From assembly GCF_029892485.1 (NCBI RefSeq), contig NZ_JARXVG010000010.1, positions 186,001 to 250,000 of the forward strand: a stretch of DNA of 64,000 nucleotides. The letters are read 5' to 3'. Under the pieces are notes generated by a model. It was given only the letters and a program-made list of their open reading frames with translations. It searched no databases and was not told the origin of the DNA. Of the stretch, positions 34,679-43,713 are shown piece by piece (within the stretch, counting starts at the first letter, position 1; every line of letters begins with the position of its first letter). A program made the position numbers and the translations under genes. The stretch is from Variovorax boronicumulans. GTDB lineage: Bacteria; Pseudomonadota; Gammaproteobacteria; Burkholderiales; Burkholderiaceae_C.

Positions 34679-36001
34679 ATGGATGAGCCGGACACCCATG
34701 TATCGCAGGCAAGCCCGATGAACGCCCCACGCGACAGCATCCCCGAAACAGGCAGCGAAACCTATCTGTTTGCGTCGAGCAATGGCAGTCACATCACCTG
34801 GTTGACCGACGCCCTGGGCACGCTGGGCTCCGTCGTTGTCCTGGCCCCGGACACGAAATCGCTCGACGAGCGCATCGCACTCCTCGGGCCCGTGGCGGTG
34901 TTCATCGATTTTTCGCCCGAGCAGAGCGTGATGGCCACCCAACTCCATCAGCGCCTCAAACGCGATTGGCCGACGCTGCCCGTGCTGGCCACCGGCAACT
35001 CTGCAGAGCCCGCAGCCATGCTCTCCGCCCTGCGTGCGGGCGTGGACGACTTCATCGACATGGCCGCAGCCTCCGCGGAAGCCGTGACCACCCTGCGCGC
35101 CCTGCTCGATCGCCGCGGAACCCTGCAGGGCGGCACCCGTGGCAGCACGCTCGCACTGCTCGGCGCGCGTGCCGGTCTTGGCGTGACAACGCTGGCCACA
35201 AGCCTGGCCCTCGCTCTGAACGATCAGCTCGTCCAGGCCCCGGCGCGCCCCCCGGGGCGCAGCGTCCGGCAGGGCGTGGCGCTGCTCGACCTGGGCCTGC
35301 CGGCGCGCGACGGTCTCCTTTATCTCGACACGCAAAGCGGCTTCAGCTTCGTCGACGGTGTGCGCAACCTGCGCCGGCTCGACCAGACCTTGCTGCACAC
35401 CGCGCTCGCGCATCACAGCAGCGGCGTTGCCATCCTGCCGCTGCCTGCCAGCCTCGCGCAAGTGCGCGAGATCTCGCATGCAGATTCCGTCACGCTGATC
35501 AAGCGCCTGGCCGACTTCTTCGATTTCCAGATTGCCGACCTCGGCGGCTTCTCGACCATCGACTTCATGGCGCAGACGGTGCGCGAAGCGCAGCAGGTGT
35601 GGGTGGTATGCGACCAAAGCATCGGCGGCATCGTGTCGACCGCCAACATGCTCAAGGAACTGCGGGCACGCGGCGTCGAAATCGAGCGCCTGGCCTTGGT
35701 GGTCAACAAGTTCGACGGCCATGTGGGCCTGTCGGCCAAGGACATTGCCGAACGGCTCGAACTGCCGCTGCGGCACGTCCTGCCCTCGCGCAGCGCGCAG
35801 CTGCTGGCGGCAGCGAGCCGCGGCGAGATGCTGGTGCGCACCGCACGCGGCGACCCCTACGCGCAGGCCGTGACCGGCATCGCCCGGAGCCTGCATCAGG
35901 AATACATCTCCGCAACGGGACAACCCCCGGCCAAGGATCCACGCTGGGTTGCGCTCATGTCGCAGCTCACTGGCTTCTGGAAGAGTTCACACGAAGGTTG
36001 A
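34679..36001 (+). CDS. cpaE: Tad pilus assembly ATPase-like protein CpaE/TadZ
   Basis: A 440-residue MinD/ParA-like protein that positions the Tad secretion apparatus. The N-terminal ~130 residues form a receiver-like domain (VAVFIDFSPEQSV; LRAGVDDFIDMA). The C-terminal part is ParA-like, with a degenerate P-loop (LLGARAGLGVTTLATSLALAL), a DLGLPARDGLLYLD region and an IADLGGFS switch. The start is placed at 34679 (MDEPDTH), one base past the cpaC stop codon; MNAPRDSIP at 34718 is an alternative. Confidence 0.88.
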   Translation: MDEPDTHVSQASPMNAPRDSIPETGSETYLFASSNGSHITWLTDALGTLGSVVVLAPDTKSLDERIALLGPVAVFIDFSPEQSVMATQLHQRLKRDWPTLPVLATGNSAEPAAMLSALRAGVDDFIDMAAASAEAVTTLRALLDRRGTLQGGTRGSTLALLGARAGLGVTTLATSLALALNDQLVQAPARPPGRSVRQGVALLDLGLPARDGLLYLDTQSGFSFVDGVRNLRRLDQTLLHTALAHHSSGVAILPLPASLAQVREISHADSVTLIKRLADFFDFQIADLGGFSTIDFMAQTVREAQQVWVVCDQSIGGIVSTANMLKELRARGVEIERLALVVNKFDGHVGLSAKDIAERLELPLRHVLPSRSAQLLAAASRGEMLVRTARGDPYAQAVTGIARSLHQEYISATGQPPAKDPRWVALMSQLTGFWKSSHEG

Positions 36002-36005
36002 ACCC

Positions 36006-37322
36006 ATGTCTACCGATATCGAATTTGCCGACGACGACCAGACGTTCATCAACTCGCAGCAGTTCCAGGACATCAAGAGCTGGACGCACGACCATCTGCT
36101 GAGCCGCATCGAAGAGCTGGGCGCGGAGTTCGGCCGCTGGTCGCGTGCGTCGATCCAGCAGTTCGTCGAACTGGAGGTCGACAGCTTCGTGCGCCTTCGC
36201 CGCGTGCCGATCAACGACCGCGAGATGCAGCTCATCTCGGACGCGTTGACGAAGGAGCTTGCGGGCTTCGGGCCGCTGGAAGACCTGCTCAACGACCCGG
36301 CCGTCGAAGACATCCTGATCAACGGCTACCAGAACGTGTACGTCTCGCGCCACGGCATGCTGGAGCGCGAGACGGTGCGCTTCGCCGACGCGGAGCATGT
36401 GATGCGCATCGTGCGGCGCATCCTCGCGCCGCTGGGGCGCCGGCTGGACGAATCCAACCCGATGGTCGATGCGCGCCTGCCGGACGGTGGCCGCATCAAC
36501 GTGATCATCGAGCCGCTGGCCATCGATGGGCTTTCGGTCTCGATCCGCAAGTTCCGCAAGGAACCCCTCACGCCCGCCGATCTGGTGAAGCTCGGCACCT
36601 TCGATGCGGGCATGGCGCAGCTGCTCGAAATTGCGGTACGTGCGCGCTGCAACATCCTCGTGAGCGGCGGCACCAGCTCGGGCAAGACGTCCCTGCTCAA
36701 TGCGCTGGCGAGCTTCATCCCCGGGCGCGAGCGCGTGATCACCATCGAGGACACGGCAGAACTGTCGCTGGGCACCAGCCACGTCGTGCGGCTGGAAAGC
36801 CGCCCGGGTGGCTTCGACGGGACGGGCGTCATCTCCATTCGCGACCTGCTGCGCAACAGCCTGCGCATGCGCCCCGACCGGATCATCGTGGGCGAGGTGC
36901 GCGGCGCCGAAGTGATCGAGATGATGCAGGCCATGAACACCGGCCATGAAGGCTCGATGGGCACCATCCACGCGAGTTCGCCGCGCGAATGCCTTTATCG
37001 CCTGGAAATGCTGGCGGGCTTTGCGGGCTACCAGGGCAGCGAAGTGAGCCTGCGCCGGCAGATTGCCAACGCCATCGATTTCATCGTGCAGATCGGGCGC
37101 CTCTCGGGCGGCCAGCGGCGCATCATTTCGCTGAGCGAAGTCACCGGCGTCAACGACAACATCGTCGCGATGCAGGAGCTGTACCGCTACGAGCCGATCG
37201 TCTCGCCCGATGGCGAAGAGCGCGACCGCTGGGTGTCGCTGGGCATTGCGCCGCATTCGCCGAAGATCACGCGCTTCCGCCAATCGATGGCGCGTGCGGC
37301 ACAGGGGGACAACCGTGCGTGA
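36006..37322 (+). CDS. cpaF: Tad secretion ATPase CpaF/TadA
   Basis: The type II/IV secretion superfamily ATPase that powers Tad pilus assembly. The 438-residue protein has an N-terminal part, then a SGGTSSGKTSLLNAL Walker A, TIEDTAEL and an Asp box, GEVRGAEVIEMM (Walker B region) and a GHEGSMGTIHA His box. It starts MSTDIEFADDDQTF after cpaE and overlaps tadB. Confidence 0.96.
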   Translation: MSTDIEFADDDQTFINSQQFQDIKSWTHDHLLSRIEELGAEFGRWSRASIQQFVELEVDSFVRLRRVPINDREMQLISDALTKELAGFGPLEDLLNDPAVEDILINGYQNVYVSRHGMLERETVRFADAEHVMRIVRRILAPLGRRLDESNPMVDARLPDGGRINVIIEPLAIDGLSVSIRKFRKEPLTPADLVKLGTFDAGMAQLLEIAVRARCNILVSGGTSSGKTSLLNALASFIPGRERVITIEDTAELSLGTSHVVRLESRPGGFDGTGVISIRDLLRNSLRMRPDRIIVGEVRGAEVIEMMQAMNTGHEGSMGTIHASSPRECLYRLEMLAGFAGYQGSEVSLRRQIANAIDFIVQIGRLSGGQRRIISLSEVTGVNDNIVAMQELYRYEPIVSPDGEERDRWVSLGIAPHSPKITRFRQSMARAAQGDNRA

Positions 37323-38304
37323 AGGCCTGCTCATCGTGGCATGCATCGCGCTGCTGATGGCAGCAGCGGGGCTGTTGCTGTGGCAATGGGCGAAGAGGCG
37401 GCAGGTGCGCCAGGCCACGGACCGGCACCTGAGTCAGCAGATTCTTGCCACCGGCGCGGCCACGACGATACCGATGCCCGTGCGGGATCTTCCGGGAGAA
37501 AGCGCGACCACCCCCCTGACGACCGATCCTTGGCTGGAATCGGAAGCGGCGACCGCAGCTGCGGTTCCCGCCAGTTTGCTTGAGCGAGCCCTTCCAGGGT
37601 GGCTGGTGGGCGTGATCGAGCCGCGCACCGTGGTGCTCTCGCTGCTCGCCATCGTCGGGCTCTGCGTGCTGGTCGGCGTGCTGGCGGGATGGCTGGCCGC
37701 ACTGGCTGTACTGTTCCTTCTGCTGCTCGTCGCGAGCTTCGTGCTGTGGTGGCGGCTGCAAAAGGCTCGCCGCAAGCTGGTGAGCCAGTTGCCCCCTTAC
37801 ATCGACGCAATGGTGCGCCTGATCACCATCGGCAACTCCACGCAAGCAGCCTTCCAGCTGGCGATTCCGACCACGCAGGAACCGCTGCGCGGCCATCTGG
37901 AACGCTCGGCCACACTGGTGCGCGCGGGCGTGGACCTGGACCGTGCGCTGCACCAGACGGCGACCCACGTGCGCGTGGAGGAAATGTTCCTGCTGGCCTC
38001 GATCCTGGGCCTGGGCGTGCGCTACGGCGGCCGTGCCGACCTGCTGCTGGAGCGCGTAGGCAACTTCATGCGCGACCGCGAGCAGGCCGAGCAGGAGCTC
38101 AACGCCATGTCGGCGGAGACGCGCCTCTCGGCATGGATCCTCGGCCTCCTGCCCGTGGGCGTGGGCGCCTTCCTGATCTTCACCAATCCCAGCTACTTCA
38201 TGGGCATGTGGAATGACGGCACGGGCCGCATCCTGATCTTCTCTTCCGTCGGCCTGCAACTGACGGGTGCGGCGCTTCTTTACCGCCTTGCGAAGCTGGC
38301 ATGA
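37315..38304 (+). CDS. tadB: Tad pilus inner-membrane protein TadB
   Basis: A 329-residue platform protein of the type II secretion F family. It starts at a GTG (37315) with a GGGGGA ribosome-binding site and overlaps the cpaF stop by 8 nt. It has two N-terminal membrane segments (around IVACIALLMAAAGLLLWQW and VVLSLLAIVGLCVLVGVLAG), the T2SF core (VRLITIGNSTQAAFQLA; GVDLDRALHQTATHV) and C-terminal membrane helices. Confidence 0.93.
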   Translation: MREGLLIVACIALLMAAAGLLLWQWAKRRQVRQATDRHLSQQILATGAATTIPMPVRDLPGESATTPLTTDPWLESEAATAAAVPASLLERALPGWLVGVIEPRTVVLSLLAIVGLCVLVGVLAGWLAALAVLFLLLLVASFVLWWRLQKARRKLVSQLPPYIDAMVRLITIGNSTQAAFQLAIPTTQEPLRGHLERSATLVRAGVDLDRALHQTATHVRVEEMFLLASILGLGVRYGGRADLLLERVGNFMRDREQAEQELNAMSAETRLSAWILGLLPVGVGAFLIFTNPSYFMGMWNDGTGRILIFSSVGLQLTGAALLYRLAKLA

Positions 38305-39266
38305 CGTTCACCTCCAATCAACTCGCGATCTTCAGCCTCGTGCTACTGGCATTGGGTCTGGTGATAGGTGCTGGTGCGCTGATTGCCACCGAGTTCCGCC
38401 GCACACGCAGCGGCCAGGTCATCGGCCGCGCCATCCGGCAGGCCTCGCTCGCGCCCGATGCCCTCAAGTCGCCCGTGGGATCGGACGAAGAAACCGAAGC
38501 GGCATTCCGCCCCGAGCTCGACCTGCCGTTCCATTGGCTCAATTCGCGACTGGGCCGGGCACTGGTCGCGGACGAAGACCGCAACCTCATCGATCAGTGC
38601 GGCCTGCCTTCCAAGCGCGCGCAGCTGATCTTTCTGGTGACGCGGATCACGCTTGCGCTGCTGCTTCCGCTGCTGGCCTACGTGCTGTGGAGCGGCGGGC
38701 ACGAGCAAGGCACTGTCGTCGTAGTGCTGACGGCCGCGGCCGCCATCGGGTTCATGGCGCCCAAGTGGGTGCTCGGCCGGATTGCCGCCGCGAGGCGCGA
38801 GCGCGCCGCCAGCGAGCTTCCGCTCTTCATCGACCTCCTTCGGCTGCTGCAAGGCGTGGGCCTGAGCCTGGACCAGAGCCTGCAGATCATGGCGACCGAC
38901 TTCCGGCACGTGCTGCATGTGCTGGGCTACGAACTGAGCATCGCCAACGCCCAGTACAGCCAGGGACGCACCCGCGAGCACTCGCTGCATCGCCTGGCCA
39001 CGCTGCACAAGAATGAAAACCTCCGGGGCCTGGTTTCGCTGCTGGTGCAAGTCGATCGGCACGGCGGCGCGGTGCAGGAGCCGCTTCGCGTGTTCAGCGA
39101 CCGCCTGCGCGAAAGCCGGCGCTCGGAGATGAAGGAACGTATCGGCAAGATCACGGTGAAGATGACCGGCGTCATGGTGACCACACTGCTGCCGGCGTTG
39201 GTCATCGTCACGGCGGGGCCGGGTTTCATCGCGATATTCCGTTCACTGGGAGCCATCAGCAAATGA
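38301..39266 (+). CDS. tadC: Tad pilus inner-membrane protein TadC
   Basis: The second platform protein, 321 residues. It has an N-terminal membrane segment (NQLAIFSLVLLALGLVIGAG), central membrane helices (TLALLLPLLAYVLW), a T2SF-type core (LPLFIDLLRLLQGVGLSLDQ) and a C-terminal helix (TLLPALVIVTAGPGFIAIF). It overlaps tadB and tadD by ATGA junctions. Confidence 0.93.
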   Translation: MTFTSNQLAIFSLVLLALGLVIGAGALIATEFRRTRSGQVIGRAIRQASLAPDALKSPVGSDEETEAAFRPELDLPFHWLNSRLGRALVADEDRNLIDQCGLPSKRAQLIFLVTRITLALLLPLLAYVLWSGGHEQGTVVVVLTAAAAIGFMAPKWVLGRIAAARRERAASELPLFIDLLRLLQGVGLSLDQSLQIMATDFRHVLHVLGYELSIANAQYSQGRTREHSLHRLATLHKNENLRGLVSLLVQVDRHGGAVQEPLRVFSDRLRESRRSEMKERIGKITVKMTGVMVTTLLPALVIVTAGPGFIAIFRSLGAISK

Positions 39267-40237
39267 AAACACTCGCCTTTTCCGAGCGTTCGCGCCTTGT
39301 CGGGCACCTGCTGGTTTGCACCACTACCGCGATGGCAGCCCTTGCCATCACGGGGTGCAGCCTCCTCAAGGAGCAAAGTGGCTACGCAATGACGGCCGAT
39401 GCGCAGCAGCGGGCGTCCGCCGAACTCGCGGCCGAAACCAAGGCCGGCGCCAACATCGATTCCAAGGCCACCTACCTGAAGCTCGTCGAGAAGATGCAAA
39501 AGGAAGGCCTCTGGTTCGCATCGCTGGCGCACATCGATGCGCTCGAGCAGCGCTGGGGCGTGGCGCCCGAATCCACCCGCATGCGCGCCGACGCACTGCG
39601 CCAGACCGGTCAGGCCGCCTTGAGCGAGGATGCCTACAAGCGCCTGATCGGCACGCCGCTCGAAAGCGCCGCCTACCGCGGCCTGGGCCTGCTGGCCGGC
39701 GCACGCGGCAGCTATGCCGAATCGGTGCAACTGCTCAAGCAGGCGCAGCGCCAGACGCCGACCGATGCCTTGCTGCTCAGCGACCTGGGCTACGCCAGCC
39801 TGCGCGCGGGCCAGATCGCCGAGGCGCGGCTGCCGCTGATGCAGGCGCTGCAACTGAGCCCCAACAACCCCCAGGCCCAGGCCAACCTTGCGCTGTACCT
39901 CGAAGCCACTGGCCAGAGCGACCAGGCGAACAGGCTGATGGAGTCCAACCGCATGCCCGACGCGACCCGCGCGGCCGTGCGGGATGCCGCGCGTCAGTTG
40001 CGCGCAGGCGGAGGTGCGCCACTCGCGACGAGCACAGCGCTGCCCCCACTCTCTGCAAGCGCCGCACCTGAAAGCGCAAGCCCCGTGCGCGACGAAGTGG
40101 CAACGCTTCCCCTGATGCTCAAGGCGTCACGCTGGTCCGGCAACGGCGGCCTGCGCACAGCGAGCCAGATGAATCCATCCGCCACGGAAGCCGCCGTGTC
40201 CCTGTCTCCCAACTCGACCTCACGAGGTACTCCATGA
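39263..40237 (+). CDS. tadD: Tad locus TPR lipoprotein TadD
   Basis: A 324-residue lipoprotein (LAITGCSLLKEQ lipobox, Cys near residue 33) with several TPR repeats (around AALSEDAYKRLIGTP, YAESVQLLKQAQRQTPTD, AEARLPLMQALQLSPNNPQA). In Tad systems it acts as an assembly factor for the secretin at the outer membrane. It sits between tadC and the DUF3613 gene with 4-nt overlaps. Confidence 0.9.
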   Translation: MKTLAFSERSRLVGHLLVCTTTAMAALAITGCSLLKEQSGYAMTADAQQRASAELAAETKAGANIDSKATYLKLVEKMQKEGLWFASLAHIDALEQRWGVAPESTRMRADALRQTGQAALSEDAYKRLIGTPLESAAYRGLGLLAGARGSYAESVQLLKQAQRQTPTDALLLSDLGYASLRAGQIAEARLPLMQALQLSPNNPQAQANLALYLEATGQSDQANRLMESNRMPDATRAAVRDAARQLRAGGGAPLATSTALPPLSASAAPESASPVRDEVATLPLMLKASRWSGNGGLRTASQMNPSATEAAVSLSPNSTSRGTP

Positions 40238-40641
40238 GAAAAGAACACGCCACCCGCCTCGCTGCAATGTCGTCCATGTTCGGGCTGGTCACTGTGCTGT
40301 TGGCGGCTGCCCCCGCGGCGTTCGCACAAGACGTCAAACCCGTCGCCGCCCCGGTGGCTCCCGCAAGCGCCCAAGTGCCGGTCCCCGCCAGCACCGAAGG
40401 CCAGACCCAGATCGCAGAAGACGCGGAACCCGTTTACGAACGGCTGCAGGTGGGCGATGCCACACAAGGCCTGCTCGCCTGGCAGCGCGGCGGCGAGATC
40501 GCGTCCCCCACGCCGCGGCCTATTGCTGGCGAGGTCGCGAACCGCAGCTATGAGCGTTATCTCAAAAGTTTTGAATTTCCGATTCCGGAACGCATGAGTT
40601 CGATCGTCAAGTCGGGCTCGGGCGGCGGCACGACCAAGTAA
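40234..40641 (+). CDS. DUF3613 protein of the Tad locus
   Basis: A 135-residue exported protein with a signal peptide (GLVTVLLAAAPAAFAQ) and a DUF3613-type core (GDATQGLLAWQRGGEIASP; RSYERYLKSFEFPIPE). DUF3613 genes accompany Tad loci in betaproteobacteria but have no assigned job. The ATG overlaps the tadD stop, and a TadE-type pseudopilin follows at 39 nt. Confidence 0.8.
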   Translation: MRKEHATRLAAMSSMFGLVTVLLAAAPAAFAQDVKPVAAPVAPASAQVPVPASTEGQTQIAEDAEPVYERLQVGDATQGLLAWQRGGEIASPTPRPIAGEVANRSYERYLKSFEFPIPERMSSIVKSGSGGGTTK

Positions 40642-40679
40642 CTGCGCAACTCCCCACTTGCGCACGCCAAAGGATCATC

Positions 40680-41153
40680 ATGAGAACACCCTGCCTTCGC
40701 ACAAGAGCGCACACCCAGCGCGGTGTGTACGCGGTCGAGTTCGCCATGGTGTTCCTGATCTTCTTCTCGCTGCTCTACGGGATCATCACGTACGGCATCT
40801 TGTTCGCGTTCCGGCTCGGACTGCAGAATGCCGCCGAAGACGGCGCGCGCGCCGCGCTGCGCTACCAGTCCACCTTCGCGCAGCGCGCCACCCAGGCGAA
40901 GACCATCGCAACGCAGAGCAGCAGCTGGATGCCCGTCGTGGTAGCGCCCACTGTCAGCGCGACCGTCTGCGGGGTGGTCACCAACAACTGCGGCACACCC
41001 ACCTGCGGGACCGCTTGGAACGATCGCTGCCAGATGGTGGTGACCGTCACCACCACCAACATGCAGCAGCTGCTGCCGCCCTTCCCGAGCTTCGCGATAC
41101 CGAACCAGATCGTCGGCAAGGCCAGCATGCTGCTGGACGGGAGAGCACCATGA
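40680..41153 (+). CDS. tadE: TadE-family pseudopilin
   Basis: A 157-residue protein with the TadE N-terminal motif QRGVYAVEFAMVFLIFFSLL (prepilin-peptidase-type Glu in the hydrophobic start), one membrane helix and a C-terminal soluble part with four Cys (about 100-117: VCGVVTNNCGTPTCGTAWNDRC), likely two disulphides. It overlaps the next pseudopilin gene. Confidence 0.87.
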   Translation: MRTPCLRTRAHTQRGVYAVEFAMVFLIFFSLLYGIITYGILFAFRLGLQNAAEDGARAALRYQSTFAQRATQAKTIATQSSSWMPVVVAPTVSATVCGVVTNNCGTPTCGTAWNDRCQMVVTVTTTNMQQLLPPFPSFAIPNQIVGKASMLLDGRAP

Positions 41154-41662
41154 ACACCCTGCGTGCTGGCAGCCAGCGGACGGGCATGCGGGGCCTGCAG
41201 CGCGGCGTGGCCGCCATCGAGTTCGCACTGGTGTTCGTGGTTCTGTTCAGCGTGGTCTACGCGGTTGCGACCTTCGGCGCCGTGCTCTACACGCAGCAGG
41301 CCTTGACCCGCGCTGCAGAAGAAGGCGCACGGGCCGTGGGTCTGCTCACCACACCCGCACCTACCGCTGGCGACACGCGGATAAAGGATGCGGTGTACGA
41401 CGCCCTGGCCAACTCGCTGGTGGTGCCTGTCTCCGCCAATGCCAATGTGGCAAGCCGGCGCAGCTGGATCGTTTCGCAGGTCAGCGTGGACGTCACCTCG
41501 GGCGCGCCGAGCAGCCCCGGCGCCTATGTCAGCTACATGGTCACGGTGACCTATCCCTACAGCGCCAACCGCTTGCTGCCCTCGATGCTGGTGCTCGACA
41601 CCAGCCGCTGGATGCCCGATCAACTGCGCAGCCGCGCCAGCGCAGCGCGCTGGTCGTCCTGA
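41150..41662 (+). CDS. tadF: TadF/TadE-like pseudopilin
   Basis: A 170-residue protein with the TadE-like start QRGVAAIEFALVFVVLFSVV and membrane helix, then a soluble domain ending SAARWSS. It is the second pseudopilin of the locus. Assignment as TadF rather than a second TadE rests on position only. It starts by an ATGA overlap with tadE. Confidence 0.85.
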   Translation: MNTLRAGSQRTGMRGLQRGVAAIEFALVFVVLFSVVYAVATFGAVLYTQQALTRAAEEGARAVGLLTTPAPTAGDTRIKDAVYDALANSLVVPVSANANVASRRSWIVSQVSVDVTSGAPSSPGAYVSYMVTVTYPYSANRLLPSMLVLDTSRWMPDQLRSRASAARWSS

Positions 41663-41672
41663 GGGCCGTGCC

Positions 41673-43697
41673 ATGAAAGCCCCTATTTCCACACACTCCC
41701 GCCGGCCGAACCGAGCAACACTTGCCTCGCCAAACCGTACCCGCGGTTCGATCATCATCAATACGGCCATTGCACTGAGCCTGATCGTCATCACGTTGAT
41801 CGGCACCCAGATCGGCTTTCTGTACTACATGAAGCGCGAGTTCCAGAAGACGGCGGATCTGGCCGCGTTGGCGGGCGCACAAGGATTGGGAACGAACAAT
41901 TGCGCGGCAGCAACGGCCGCAGCCATCGCGAATGCGGCGCAGAACCTGCCGGGCGGACTTCCGCCCGTTGCTGCCGACAGCATCGTGTGCGGTCGATGGG
42001 ATCCGGCGTTGAAACCCACCGCGCCTCATTTCGGCGCGCCCGATGCAGGACAGAAATTCAATGCGGTACGCGTCACCATAAGCAGGACTCCCGCGCTCCT
42101 GCTCCCCGGAATTTCCGGCAGCCCGGCACAACAGATCACCGCGGACGCCGTTGCAATTCAACAGTCTCCACGCGCGAATCTGACCATTCGCTCCACGCTG
42201 GTGACAGTGGACTCGACAAAATCGCCGTTGCTCAATGCGGTAGTCGGCGGAATGCTGGGCGGCAGTCTCAATGTCGATGCCGTGGGCTGGAATGGGCTGA
42301 TCAACACGAACCTTCAGTTGTTGACCTACATCGACCAACTGGGGGTCAACCTGGGCATCGGCGTCGGCAAATACGACCAAGTGCTGGGCACGAGCGTGTC
42401 GGTCGGCACGCTGATCCAGGCCATGGTCGACGCTCTGCAGCAGGGCGGGAACACGGCGCAGGTGGTGATCGATGCCCTCAACCTGATCAAGCTCACGGCC
42501 AATGCAGCCTCTGCACAGCCTCTGCTCAAGCTCGGTGATCTGCTCGGCGTGCAAACCGGCTCCGATGCGGCCGGGCTGACCACCGACATCCAGCTTTTCC
42601 AATTACTCCAAGGCGTGGTGCAGGCTGCGAATGGTAAGAACGGCTTGGTCGTCACAGCGACACTGCCTCTTGCGGGCCTGGCTTCGGTGACAACGAACGT
42701 GAAGGTCATCGAGCCGCCGCAGCTCTCGGCCACCGGAGACCCCAGGCTGGCCAAACTCAATCCGACCGGGCCCGACAAAATCTATGTACGCACAGCTCAG
42801 GTCCGTGCGTTGATCTCGATTGATCTTCCAGTACTGAATGGCATCACCGATCTCGTTAATGCAGTGAACGCAGCCCTCGCGCCCGTCACGGATCTGCTGA
42901 ACAATCTGTTGAGTTTGAATCTCCTCGCCTTGCTGCAGAACATCTTGGGGTGCCCCGTCGGCTGTACACGCAACAACGTCACTGACATCAGGATTCTTCC
43001 TGCGCCAGTACGGCTGGACATCAGTTTGGACGCAGGCGGCGGTGCGTCGATGGTGACGGACTACAGCTGCGTGGCAAGTGCGACATCCCTTACGACCCAG
43101 ACCACGACATCGGTGGCCACCCTGCGTATTGGCAGTCTCGGCGCGACAGCTGCCATCGCAAAAGCAAATGCTTTTTCGTCGAGTGCGCTACCTACCGTCA
43201 GTCCGGTGCCCGTCATAGACATCGGGTCTCAAACCTGCCATTTCGGGCTACTGGGCCTCTTCGGCAGTTGCGATGCAGCGACACGCAAGCCCTTTTACGG
43301 TGGCGGCCTCGGACTGAAGGCCGATGTCCCCGTGGCCGCCTCCACGCAGTCCCAGTTCTTCGCGAATCCCCCTACGCTGGATCAAGCTCCCGCCTACCTG
43401 GCCATTGCGACACAGAACATTGTCGATAGCCTGAGCAATACGCTGAAGGCTCTCAACCTCCTGATCGTGATTCCACCAACGGCACTAGGCGGTGGCTTGT
43501 CGAACGTTCTCTCGGGCCTGACAGGTGCCTTGAGCGGTGTCATCAACATCTTGATCGGCGTCATCTCGGGCGTGCTCTCGCCGTTGCTCGACCCCCTTCT
43601 CAACACCTTGCTGAGCAATGTGCTCGGCGCGAACCTGGCCCAGACGGAAGTCGGTGGCCGGCTGAGCTGCTCGAGTGGTGCCGAGCTCGTTTATTGA
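41673..43697 (+). CDS. tadG: TadG-like pseudopilin/Tad domain protein
   Basis: A 674-residue protein. The N-terminus (GSIIINTAIALSLIVITLIG, then KTADLAALAGAQGL) is the TadG_N pseudopilin region. The remainder is a long secreted or membrane-anchored domain with repeated Leu/Asn-rich motifs (NAALAPVTDLLNNLLSLNLL; ALSGVINILIGVISGVLSP) and five cysteines, but no clear vWA MIDAS. TadG links the pilus to the envelope in other systems; here the exact role is unproven. Confidence 0.82.
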   Translation: MKAPISTHSRRPNRATLASPNRTRGSIIINTAIALSLIVITLIGTQIGFLYYMKREFQKTADLAALAGAQGLGTNNCAAATAAAIANAAQNLPGGLPPVAADSIVCGRWDPALKPTAPHFGAPDAGQKFNAVRVTISRTPALLLPGISGSPAQQITADAVAIQQSPRANLTIRSTLVTVDSTKSPLLNAVVGGMLGGSLNVDAVGWNGLINTNLQLLTYIDQLGVNLGIGVGKYDQVLGTSVSVGTLIQAMVDALQQGGNTAQVVIDALNLIKLTANAASAQPLLKLGDLLGVQTGSDAAGLTTDIQLFQLLQGVVQAANGKNGLVVTATLPLAGLASVTTNVKVIEPPQLSATGDPRLAKLNPTGPDKIYVRTAQVRALISIDLPVLNGITDLVNAVNAALAPVTDLLNNLLSLNLLALLQNILGCPVGCTRNNVTDIRILPAPVRLDISLDAGGGASMVTDYSCVASATSLTTQTTTSVATLRIGSLGATAAIAKANAFSSSALPTVSPVPVIDIGSQTCHFGLLGLFGSCDAATRKPFYGGGLGLKADVPVAASTQSQFFANPPTLDQAPAYLAIATQNIVDSLSNTLKALNLLIVIPPTALGGGLSNVLSGLTGALSGVINILIGVISGVLSPLLDPLLNTLLSNVLGANLAQTEVGGRLSCSSGAELVY

Positions 43698-43713
43698 TTG
43701 CGCATTTTTCTAC